A stretch of 64,000 nucleotides of DNA from positions 2,183,501-2,247,500 of the forward strand of contig NZ_CP094846.1 of the NCBI RefSeq assembly GCF_022832975.1, in the 5' to 3' direction. The first letter of the stretch is position 1; every line of letters begins with the position of its first letter. The DNA is from Ornithobacterium rhinotracheale. GTDB lineage: Bacteria > Bacteroidota > Bacteroidia > Flavobacteriales > Weeksellaceae. Positions 41,264 to 48,481 of this stretch are shown here, piece after piece. The notes beneath the pieces were generated by a model that was not told the origin of the DNA, searched no databases, and worked only from the letters and a program-made list of their open reading frames with translations. Both the position numbers and the translations under genes were made by a program.

Positions 41264-41891
41264 ATACCACAAAACACTAGAAAAAATCCTCAGAAAAGGA
41301 AAAACGCAACGAAATAAAAAAGGCGAAATTCGCTATCTTTTGGATGAGCAATTGAAACTCAAACCTGCCGATTTGCTTGAAATTTTTGAGGGGCATGGCA
41401 TCGCCCGAATGAAGCTCAAGAATGAATTAGAACTCTTTCAAAAGGGAGAACGATTAACAGAGCGCTACCGAGAAAAAGGCATTAACTGGTGGGATTATTG
41501 CGGACCGATACTGGTAAACTCTTACCCCACTTATTTTGAGCGTTTACCACGCTTAATTGAGCAAATTAATAGAGAAAAACGGAGCAGTAAAAATTATGTG
41601 CTATTTCTAGGCGAAACAGGCGTAGAAAGCAATCAGCAACTTTGCCTTTCGTTGGTGCAATTCCAGATAGATAAAGGCAAGTTAGTGGTCTCGGCTTACC
41701 AGCGTTCCAGCGATGCGAATTTAGGACTGCCAGCTGATATTTACCACTTGTATTTGATTAGCCGGCAAATTGATTTACCGTTGAAGTCAATCACGCTCAA
41801 TATTGGAAATGTCCACATTTACGAGAATAATTTGGAGAAAACCAAGAGCCTACTAAAAGGTGATAAAGTGAAATTTGAGCTAAATGTGTAA
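41256..41891 (+). CDS. Thymidylate-synthase-fold enzyme, dCMP-type signature
   Basis: 211 residues; E. coli ThyA has 264. The N terminus (YHKTLEKILRKGK) and INWWDYCGP align with ThyA. The core aligns residue by residue with the ThyA region around Cys146: C130, Q135-F136, R150-S151 (phosphate), D153, then LGLPAD with D161, and H187/Y189 (NVHIYENN; sugar). E57 fits ThyA Glu58. Spacings from Cys are +20, +23 and +31, as in ThyA. At +31, dUMP enzymes have Asn; Asp, as here, is found in dCMP hydroxymethylases. The His after the catalytic Cys is Leu. Probably a dCMP hydroxymethylase or methylase, or a relative with a new substrate. Confidence 0.75.
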   Translation: MNKYHKTLEKILRKGKTQRNKKGEIRYLLDEQLKLKPADLLEIFEGHGIARMKLKNELELFQKGERLTERYREKGINWWDYCGPILVNSYPTYFERLPRLIEQINREKRSSKNYVLFLGETGVESNQQLCLSLVQFQIDKGKLVVSAYQRSSDANLGLPADIYHLYLISRQIDLPLKSITLNIGNVHIYENNLEKTKSLLKGDKVKFELNV

Positions 41892-41898
41892 TAAAAAA

Positions 41899-41920
41899 GC
41901 CCTCAATTGTGAGGGCTTTT
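41899..41920 (+). terminator. Terminator of the modification module
   Basis: GCCCTCA (41899-41905) pairs with TGAGGGC (41910-41916) around a 4-base loop, with A residues before and TTTT after; it works in both directions in principle. Confidence 0.85.
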
Positions 41921-41955
41921 GTCTATCTTTGCTGTGTCTGCATCCGACTAAAAAA

Positions 41956-41993
41956 TGTACATTTCGTTTTGAAAAAGTGTACATTTCGTTTTG
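41956..41993. repeat. Right-end transposase-site repeats R1 and R2
   Basis: Two identical 16-base copies of TGTACATTTCGTTTTG at 41956-41971 and 41978-41993, spaced 22 bp, lie in inverted orientation to L1 and L2. The 22-bp spacing equals the size of MuA sites, where R1 and R2 also abut. Confidence 0.8.
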
Positions 41994-42036
41994 CGGATTA
42001 TACTTTACAATATTAATGAATTTAATTTATAAAAAA

Positions 42037-42651
42037 TCACTTTTTTAGATATTTTGACACAAAAATTATCATTTCGCCTTTTTTAAAACTAATTTCCACC
42101 TCATCATCTTTGGCGTGATTTCGTGTTCCTACTCTGCCCAAAATATCCAAATCCATTCCGCCTAGCGGGTAAAATAAGCCTTTGGATTCCACCGATTCGG
42201 CACGCGGAAAGGGATATAATGAGATCATTCTATTTTTCACGGCATTTAACTTTAAAACTTTGGGCGAAAAAAAGAATACGGAATAATCATCATGAAAACT
42301 GATGCGCATTTTATCTTTGAAATGGCTCGCCGTGGTCAAATTTCCTAAAAAATGGTCGTGCTCCAGCCCCGTAGCACCAAAGACATCGATGCTTGTAAAT
42401 CCCTTAATTTCCAATTCTTGCAGGCATTTATCAAAATCGGTAAAATCTTGATCGGGGCGATGCAAGACTTCCACATCGGGAATATCAATATTTAAAATAG
42501 AATCAAAATCACCAACGACGACATCGGGTTTCAAACCGATTTTTAAGGCTTTTTCATAGGCTCCATCGGTGCAATAGATGGCATCGTATTTTCCTACATT
42601 AATCGGTTCTTTGGGCGGCGCTCCATTGATGAGCAAAAGGGCTTTCTTCAT
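42037..42651 (-). CDS. thiN: Thiamine pyrophosphokinase
   Basis: 204 residues. It makes thiamine diphosphate from thiamine and ATP. Motifs: LLINGAPP at the start, YDAIYCTDGAYEKAL, KPDVVVGDFDSI (metal and ATP site), QDFTDFDKCL and GATGLEHDHFLGNL; the C-terminal beta domain has HDDYSVFF. It lies directly outside the right end of the prophage; in the uninterrupted chromosome the three lipoprotein genes would follow it closely on the same strand. Confidence 0.93.
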   Translation of the reverse strand: MKKALLLINGAPPKEPINVGKYDAIYCTDGAYEKALKIGLKPDVVVGDFDSILNIDIPDVEVLHRPDQDFTDFDKCLQELEIKGFTSIDVFGATGLEHDHFLGNLTTASHFKDKMRISFHDDYSVFFFSPKVLKLNAVKNRMISLYPFPRAESVESKGLFYPLGGMDLDILGRVGTRNHAKDDEVEISFKKGEMIIFVSKYLKK

Positions 42652-42739
42652 TTAATTAAAATTTTAACCAAAAACATATTTCTCTGTAAATATAGCATTT
42701 AATCAAACAAATTATGCAAATCACTTAAAATAAAAACTT

Positions 42740-42778
42740 AAAAATCCGTATTTCTTATTTCATGAAATACGGATTTTT
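42740..42778. terminator. Bidirectional terminator between thiN and the GH84 gene
   Basis: A 15-bp perfect stem (42740-42754 with 42764-42778) with a 9-base loop; arms begin and end in A and T runs. It ends the GH84 transcript on the minus strand. Confidence 0.85.
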
Positions 42779-42800
42779 GATGTTTTTTGGTGAACAAATA

Positions 42801-44969
42801 TTATTTTACTACGAGTTCAAATCGCTTGAAATACATTTCTTGTTCTTGGTTCGAAGTATTGACGAATCGTACAAATTTAGCTTTTTTATTCAATCTTGAG
42901 TACCAAATTGTTTCTTTCCATTGCCCTTCAATTGGTGTCCACTCCAGTCCGTTTTCTGAATATTGAACTTGCCCCCAATCAAAGTTTTTAATACCAAAAT
43001 TAAGCACAATTTGCTCCACTTTTAGCGGCTCGTGCAATTTCACCCCGATGTAGCCTTGTGGCTTGATTTTCACGACCTCGAGCGATGGCGAATAATTCAG
43101 CGTTCGATTGTTTAATACCAATGGTTGATTTTTCAGCTGCTCAATATTGGTGTCTGGCTGGTGCGGATTGTAATTCACTTGCACGGCTAAATTGGCATTG
43201 TATTTTTGATTATACTTTTTAGCTAAACTTACCATTGCATTGTCTAACATCGGCTGAATGACCAAACTTCCTGTTTTCACGCCTGGCTGATATGGATTTT
43301 GGTTTTCGGCATGATCAATGTAGAACATCGCCGTTTTATCGGTCTGTGCACTATAATAATTTCTCAAAAATGCCTGAGCGTCATCAGCTTGCAAAGCTTG
43401 TTGCATGGCTAAAACGTTTAATCCCATTTGCCCCTGCAAACTGAATTGAGATAGCCATGGCTTGATTTCATCTATCAAATACGGATTATCTTGACTTGCC
43501 ATAAGCGTTCCTGCAGAAAGAATCATTTTATCAAAAAAGGCTTTTGCCTCTTGGTAAGTTTCTGGGCTTAAATTATTTTGCTCAATTTCTTTAATGATTT
43601 TTTGAGCCAATTTTTTGTAATTCCAAGACTCATCTCGGCGGTAGCCGTGTCCGTTTTTGCCTAAATCTGCGTTGTTTTCTGCAAAGAATTTGTAGGCTTC
43701 AAAATCGGTCGGAAATACATTTTTTATCCCTCGCTCCCACGCTTTTATGGAATCATATTTTGGCACATTCCATGCGTAATCTGCTACGCTATAAATCGCC
43801 ACTTTGGATGCTTCGGCACGCTCCATAGGATTGGTTACCATGCCAGAAAGCATGCTTTCCACTCGGGTATCTAGCCCATAAGCTGGACCGAGCAATAAGT
43901 GATCGCGTACATAATCTGAAACAGGAAAATTCCACCAGAAAAATGCTTTTCTTTCGATGTTTTTGTTAATCCACTCGAGCGAACTTTGTGTTACATCGCC
44001 AATCACACGATCGCCTGTCCACATAATATGGATATCTTTGTTCAGGTTTTTACCCAAAGTTGGTAAATATCCACCTTTTATATTAGACCAACTTTTGTTG
44101 TACTCGGTAGGGCACATAATCAGCGGGCGCACATCTTTTTTGGTTTTAATGAAATGATCATCTATATAATTCAATAGCTCCGCTTGCTTGTCGGCTTTGG
44201 TTCCTTCCCCCGAAATATCATCGAAGAAAACGGCAAATGCACGCACACCGAGTGCATGCATGGCTTCAAATTTCTTGATCAAATTATCCCTATCTTCCGC
44301 ATTCCATTTGATGTCTTTCCCTGGGTGAATTGCCCAATAAAAATCCACTTCGTTTTGATGTGCCTGCTCTACTAAATCTTTGATTTTCTGCGCTTCTTCG
44401 GGCGGATATGGCTTTCTCCAGTTTGGCGAACTGTGGTAGGTGTCATCTTTGGGACCATATATATAGGTATTCATTTTGTTTTCGCCATAAAAAGTAAGCT
44501 GTCGCATTCTGTCTTCAAAACTCCAGGGGTTTCCGTAAAATCCTTCTACCACACCACGAAATGCCACATTGGGATAATCTATAATTTCACCCAAAGGCAA
44601 ATTCTGATTTTTGGCTAATTGCTTGAATGTCTGCAATCCATAATAAATCCCGCGCCAGTCTCGCGCAGAAATGGTAGCCTTGTTTTTTTCGATTTTTAAA
44701 GCGTATGCTTCGGCTTTGTTGGGTAAATCCTTTGAATTTGATTTTTTGTTTAATACAATTCTAAATCCATTTCGCCCATTGGGAATTTCGCCTGATTTCA
44801 AAAAATACTGAACACTTTCTGGCGCACCTTTATCGCCTTTTACCGAAAATCTTTTGGGCGTAGCAATTGTTTTTCCGCTGAAATTTTCTTTTTGCGGCGT
44901 GGGCTGAATCTGCTGCGCAATGCTTAAACTAAAAACTAAAATTAATAAATTAAAGAGCTTAAATTTCAT
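42801..44969 (-). CDS. GH84 beta-N-acetylglucosaminidase (O-GlcNAcase-like)
   Basis: 722 residues, signal peptide at 1-18. The N-terminal domain (about 30-130) is the GH20b/GH84-associated fold. The catalytic barrel starts at [13 protein letters not shown] (residue 138), and the acid pair is D250-D251 in [10 protein letters not shown] helical region follows, and the C-terminal part (about 600-722) looks like a discoidin-type carbohydrate-binding domain. It removes GlcNAc from glycans by a substrate-assisted mechanism, likely for host mucin or glycoprotein use. It overlaps engB by 11 bases. Confidence 0.93.
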   Translation of the reverse strand: MKFKLFNLLILVFSLSIAQQIQPTPQKENFSGKTIATPKRFSVKGDKGAPESVQYFLKSGEIPNGRNGFRIVLNKKSNSKDLPNKAEAYALKIEKNKATISARDWRGIYYGLQTFKQLAKNQNLPLGEIIDYPNVAFRGVVEGFYGNPWSFEDRMRQLTFYGENKMNTYIYGPKDDTYHSSPNWRKPYPPEEAQKIKDLVEQAHQNEVDFYWAIHPGKDIKWNAEDRDNLIKKFEAMHALGVRAFAVFFDDISGEGTKADKQAELLNYIDDHFIKTKKDVRPLIMCPTEYNKSWSNIKGGYLPTLGKNLNKDIHIMWTGDRVIGDVTQSSLEWINKNIERKAFFWWNFPVSDYVRDHLLLGPAYGLDTRVESMLSGMVTNPMERAEASKVAIYSVADYAWNVPKYDSIKAWERGIKNVFPTDFEAYKFFAENNADLGKNGHGYRRDESWNYKKLAQKIIKEIEQNNLSPETYQEAKAFFDKMILSAGTLMASQDNPYLIDEIKPWLSQFSLQGQMGLNVLAMQQALQADDAQAFLRNYYSAQTDKTAMFYIDHAENQNPYQPGVKTGSLVIQPMLDNAMVSLAKKYNQKYNANLAVQVNYNPHQPDTNIEQLKNQPLVLNNRTLNYSPSLEVVKIKPQGYIGVKLHEPLKVEQIVLNFGIKNFDWGQVQYSENGLEWTPIEGQWKETIWYSRLNKKAKFVRFVNTSNQEQEMYFKRFELVVK

Positions 44970-45612
44970 TTTCTGATGGTTTTTCGTTGTTTACAATTTG
45001 GGCAAAATCTATTTTATTTAATTGCTGATTAAACAAATCTATATTATTCAACAATTCTTCTTTTCCCACTTTGGAAGTGGCCGATGTTTTATAAAAAGGT
45101 GGCAAAGTCTGCCAAGTATTCAACATTTTTTTCTGGTATTTCATTAAATTTTTAGCCAATGCTGAACTGCTTAATTTATCGATTTTAGTAAGCACAATGC
45201 TGAACGGAATTCCTTTTTTGCCTAAAAATTCCATGAATTCCAAATCGATTTTCATCGGGTCGTGTCTTGCGTCTACCAAAACATACAAATTGATGAGGTT
45301 TTTTCGGTTTAGAATATATCCCGTGATCAACTCGCTGAATTTTTTACGTGCTTTTTTGGACACTTGGGCATATCCATAGCCTGGCAAATCCACCAAATAC
45401 CATTCTCCATTGATTAAAAAATGATTAACTAACTGTGTTTTTCCTGGCGTGCCCGAAGTTTTGGCCAATTTCTTATTGTCTGCCAGCATGTTTATGAGCG
45501 AGGATTTCCCCACATTGGAACGACCGATAAAGGCATATTCGGGTTTGTCGGGTGCAGGGCATTTTCGCCAGTCTGAATTACTTTCTACAAATTTAGCCGA
45601 TGTGATTTTCAT
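44959..45612 (-). CDS. engB: Ribosome biogenesis GTPase YihA/YsxC/EngB
   Basis: 217 residues. G1 [11 protein letters not shown] (about 29-39), G2 threonine in [10 protein letters not shown]3 DLPGYG, G4 TKID and G5 TSA are all present. It acts in assembly of the large ribosomal subunit. The end overlaps the GH84 gene start, so the secreted enzyme is co-transcribed with this housekeeping gene. Confidence 0.95.
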   Translation of the reverse strand: MKITSAKFVESNSDWRKCPAPDKPEYAFIGRSNVGKSSLINMLADNKKLAKTSGTPGKTQLVNHFLINGEWYLVDLPGYGYAQVSKKARKKFSELITGYILNRKNLINLYVLVDARHDPMKIDLEFMEFLGKKGIPFSIVLTKIDKLSSSALAKNLMKYQKKMLNTWQTLPPFYKTSATSKVGKEELLNNIDLFNQQLNKIDFAQIVNNEKPSENEI

Positions 45613-45639
45613 TTTCTTAATGGATTTAATTTTGTTATA

Positions 45640-45688
45640 TAAAAAATCCCCTAAGGCTACTTTTTAAAAAAGGAGTGCTTAAGGAATT
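45640..45688 (-). terminator. Terminator after the alpha/beta hydrolase gene
   Basis: Read leftward, the arm at 45688-45678 pairs with 45655-45645 (11 bp, two wobble pairs), followed by six U-equivalents at 45646-45641. The inner part is partly paired. Confidence 0.65.
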
Positions 45689-45711
45689 TTATTTTTTGAT
45701 GTATAATTTTA

Positions 45712-46479
45712 TTAATCTTTTACAGTTTCGCTAAGCCATTTATCAAGAATCTCATTAAACTCCTGTGGGTGCTCCATCATAGGGGCGTGGCCACATTTAT
45801 CAATCCAAAACAGTTGAGCATTTGGCAGGCCTTCTTCAAATTGCACAGCTACATCTGGAGGTGTTACATTATCTTGTTTCCCCCAAATAAGGCAAACTGG
45901 CATTTTAATCTTATGCAAAACATCTTTCATATTATGCTTTATGGCACTGCGAGCGATATATAAAGTCTTGATTACTTTCGAGTTATCGTTTACAATTTCA
46001 TAAACACTGTCTACCACTTCTTTGGTGGCTATACTTTTATCGTAGAATACTTCTTCTGATTTCTTTTTCACATATTCATAGCTCCCTCTTTTAGGGAAAG
46101 TTTCTCCAAAAGATTTTTCATACAAGCCACTACTTCCAGTAAGAACAAGCGAATGTACAAGCTCTGGATGCTCCAGCGAAACCACAAGCCCCACATGCCC
46201 CCCTAACGAATTACCTATAAGCGTAACTTGGCTTTTCACAACATCTTGCACAAACCTTGTAACATATTTAGCTATACTAGCTACATTAGTGCTAAGTACT
46301 GGAAGCGAATAAATAGGTAGTTCTGGCATATAAACTTTATAACCTTTAGCCACAAAATACTTTGTGAGTGCTTCAAAATTTGAAAGTCCGCCCATTAAAC
46401 CATGTAAAAGCACGAGCGGGTGGCCTTCCCCCTCCTCGATATAGTTATATTTCTTTTTCTTCTTTATATTGAATAGCAT
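45712..46479 (-). CDS. Alpha/beta hydrolase
   Basis: 255 residues from the ATG at 46479 (MLFNIKKKKKYNYIEEGEG); the frame is open to an ATG at 46536, but that extension looks non-family. Motifs: HGLMGGLSNF (oxyanion hole), GNSLGGH with the nucleophile Ser, a cap region, LIWGKQDNVTPP (acid Asp) and CGHAPMMEHP (His). The fold is the MhpC/BioH type; substrate unknown. It is divergent from the dcw cluster. Confidence 0.88.
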   Translation of the reverse strand: MLFNIKKKKKYNYIEEGEGHPLVLLHGLMGGLSNFEALTKYFVAKGYKVYMPELPIYSLPVLSTNVASIAKYVTRFVQDVVKSQVTLIGNSLGGHVGLVVSLEHPELVHSLVLTGSSGLYEKSFGETFPKRGSYEYVKKKSEEVFYDKSIATKEVVDSVYEIVNDNSKVIKTLYIARSAIKHNMKDVLHKIKMPVCLIWGKQDNVTPPDVAVQFEEGLPNAQLFWIDKCGHAPMMEHPQEFNEILDKWLSETVKD

Positions 46480-46731
46480 AAGCCCGTATAATTCATCTAT
46501 ACAAAGATAAGATTTTATATGTAAAAAATCATACATAATCCGAATTAACTACATTTTTTTTTGTTTTTAACCATTTTTTAATGCTAATCTAGCTCACTTA
46601 AAACACAAAAATTGCATAAAACAGAAAGATTACTTTCTAGTGATAATATTTCTGAATTTAATTTTTACTAAATATTAACAATCAAAAATATAGCTACAAA
46701 AACGGAGTGAAATAAAAGTTTTCAACAAAAG

Positions 46732-46756
46732 TGGGATTTTGTGGTAAAAAGTGGTG
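46732..46756 (+). promoter_or_regulatory. MraZ operator boxes
   Basis: Three direct repeats, TGGGA (46732-46736), TGGTA (46742-46746) and TGGTG (46752-46756), sit exactly 10 bp apart. This spacing matches known MraZ operators (TGGGN boxes with 5-base gaps). They lie just upstream of the -7 element, so MraZ probably represses its own operon. Confidence 0.7.
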
Positions 46757-46775
46757 CAATTTGTCAGAAAGTTCT

Positions 46776-46783
46776 TATTTTTG
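46776..46783 (+). promoter_or_regulatory. -7 element of the dcw promoter
   Basis: TATTTTTG fits TAnnTTTG exactly, 20 bases before the mraZ ATG. No clear -33 TTG is found at the normal distance; the MraZ boxes occupy that place. Confidence 0.5.
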
Positions 46784-46802
46784 GAAAAAATTTATTTAGG
46801 TA

Positions 46803-47267
46803 ATGACAAGTCTAATCGGTTCATATGAATGTAAAGTAGATGCCAAGGGGCGTCTAGCCCTTCCTATGGACTTGCGCAAGCAATTAGAAGACGTCTTAGA
46901 AAAAGGTTTCATCTTGAAACGTTCTGTGTTTAAACCATGCCTTGAGCTCCACCCCATTGATGAATGGAATCGCGTAATGGAAAAAATGGGCAAGCTCAAT
47001 CCTTTTGTGAAAAAAAACAGCGACTTCATCCGCCGTTTCACAGCTGGTGCCAAATCAGTAGATTTAGACAGCAATGGCAGATTACAAATTGCTAAAGACT
47101 TGGTGAATTATGCAAAGATTGAAAAGAATGTAGTGCTATCCTCTTACATCTACATTATCGAGATTTGGGACAAAGATTTGTATGAAGCTGAAATCAACAA
47201 TGAGGAGGTAGATTTTGGCGAATTAGCAGAAGATGTAATGGGCAGCCTAGGAGATGAATTACCATAA
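46803..47267 (+). CDS. mraZ: Transcriptional regulator MraZ
   Basis: 154 residues with the two SpoVT/AbrB-type halves: IGSYECKVDAKGRLALPMDLRKQL near the start and AKSVDLDSNGRLQIAKDLVNYAKI in the middle. It forms a ring and binds repeat boxes upstream of itself, which are seen here. First gene of the cluster; overlaps rsmH by 14 bases. Confidence 0.95.
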   Translation: MTSLIGSYECKVDAKGRLALPMDLRKQLEDVLEKGFILKRSVFKPCLELHPIDEWNRVMEKMGKLNPFVKKNSDFIRRFTAGAKSVDLDSNGRLQIAKDLVNYAKIEKNVVLSSYIYIIEIWDKDLYEAEINNEEVDFGELAEDVMGSLGDELP

Positions 47268-48159
47268 ACCAGTACTTTTTGATGAATGCATAGAAGCACT
47301 CGTTCAAACGCCTGAAGGCGTGTATGTAGACTGCACCTTTGGGGGTGGAGGACACTCGCGCGGAATTTTGGAAAAATTGAACGAAAATGGAAAACTTTTC
47401 GCCTTTGACCAAGACTTGGATGCCGTGAAAAATCAATTTGAAGATTCTCGTTTTCAATTGATTCTGTCTAATTTCAGGTTCATCAAAAATCAGTTGAAGT
47501 TTTACGGAATTACACAAGTTGATGGCGTTTTGGCAGATTTAGGCGTTTCTTCGCACCAATTCGATACCGCAACGCGTGGCTTTTCTACCCGATTTGAAGG
47601 AAGACTAGACATGCGCATGAACCAAAACCAATCTAAATCAGCCTGGGAAGTAGTAAACCAATATCCGGAAAAGGATTTAGGCATTATTCTTAAAAATTAT
47701 GGCGAAATTAAGCAAGGGTTTAAATGGGCAAATATTATCGCCACCGCGAGAAAAAATACCCCGATTGACACGACGCAAGATTTAAAAGAAGTGCTATCGC
47801 CCGTGATCCCAAAACACAAGGAAAACAAACTTTTAGCACAACTGTTCCAAGCTTTAAGAATTGAAGTAAACGATGAACTAAAAGCGCTTGAAGATATGCT
47901 TATGCAAATGGAAGACATCATTAAGCCAGAAGGTAGATTGGTCGTGATCTCTTACCACTCTCTCGAGGATCGATTGGTTAAAAATTACATCAAAAAAGGA
48001 ATGTTTCAAGGTGAACCCGAGCGCGATTTGTACGGCAATTGGTATGCTCCATTCAAGCCATTGCAATCCAAAGTGATTTTGGCTAGTGAGGAAGAAGTTG
48101 AAGAAAACCCACGCGCTCGAAGTGCTAAATTAAGAATAGGAATTAGAAATCATGGCTAA
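47254..48159 (+). CDS. rsmH: 16S rRNA C1402 N4-methyltransferase
   Basis: 301 residues. HKPVLFDECIEAL at the start, SAM-binding DCTFGGGGHSRGIL, then GVLADLGVSSHQFDT and the C-terminal VISYHSLEDRLVKNYIK. It methylates the ribosomal P-site cytosine. The 8-base overlap with the ftsL gene shows operon structure. Confidence 0.96.
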   Translation: MNYHKPVLFDECIEALVQTPEGVYVDCTFGGGGHSRGILEKLNENGKLFAFDQDLDAVKNQFEDSRFQLILSNFRFIKNQLKFYGITQVDGVLADLGVSSHQFDTATRGFSTRFEGRLDMRMNQNQSKSAWEVVNQYPEKDLGIILKNYGEIKQGFKWANIIATARKNTPIDTTQDLKEVLSPVIPKHKENKLLAQLFQALRIEVNDELKALEDMLMQMEDIIKPEGRLVVISYHSLEDRLVKNYIKKGMFQGEPERDLYGNWYAPFKPLQSKVILASEEEVEENPRARSAKLRIGIRNHG

Positions 48160-48481
48160 AAATAAGACAGAAAAAAAGGTTACAATTCAAGATATATTGA
48201 AAGGTAAATTCTTGGTAGAAGAAGGCTCTTTTCAACATTGGAAATTTATGGCTTTTTTAGCAGGTCTAGCCCTGATTAGCATCATTAGCTCACACTATGC
48301 CGATAAAAAAGTAGTGAAAATAAAAGCACTACAAACCAATGTTTCCAATCTAAAATCAGAATACGCTTTCGTGCATAAGCAACTTATGCAACACCAAATG
48401 CGTAGCCATGTAGCAGAGATTGTAATCAAAGACAGCATCAAGAACTCTACCGTTCAACCTTATAGAATGATTGAAAAATAA
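48152..48481 (+). CDS. FtsL-like division protein
   Basis: 109 residues, one membrane helix at about 31-48 (FMAFLAGLALISIISSHY) with a short coiled coil after it (IKALQTNVSNLKSEYAFVHKQ). Sequence is weakly conserved, as usual for FtsL; the place between rsmH and ftsI makes the call. It would join FtsQ/FtsB-type partners at the septum. Confidence 0.85.
   Translation: MAKNKTEKKVTIQDILKGKFLVEEGSFQHWKFMAFLAGLALISIISSHYADKKVVKIKALQTNVSNLKSEYAFVHKQLMQHQMRSHVAEIVIKDSIKNSTVQPYRMIEK

Larger units (their letters stand above)
6453..42011. mobile_element. Complete Mu-like transposable prophage (siphovirus type)
   Basis: The phage has no tyrosine or serine integrase; instead it has a DDE transposase with a MuB-like ATPase, Mu-type head genes (DUF935 portal, gpF-like, gpG-like, DUF1320), DUF3164 and a GemA-like protein. 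Inverted transposase-site repeats lie at both ends: 6472-6486 and 6565-6580 on the left, 41956-41971 and 41978-41993 on the right. Exact termini are uncertain. The 6-bp word ATTAAT at 6447-6452 and 42012-42017 sits 19 bp outside the outermost repeat on each side and could be the target duplication, but it is an AT-rich word. Minimum extent is 6472-41993. No gene looks broken, so the phage may be active. Confidence 0.88.
46537..46802. other. Intergenic region upstream of the dcw cluster
   Basis: AT-rich spacer between divergent genes. The first 190 bases show nothing clear; the last 70 carry the MraZ boxes and promoter described separately. Confidence 0.7.

Noticed and set aside
41924-41931. 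TATCTTTG as an outward promoter at the right end
   Set aside because: It fits the -7 consensus, but the nearest TTG is only 14 bases upstream, and transcription would run antisense into thiN, so I did not list it as a feature.
6453-42011. Site-specific integration with tRNA attachment site
   Set aside because: No integrase gene, no tRNA gene at either end and no long direct repeat; the transposase explains insertion.
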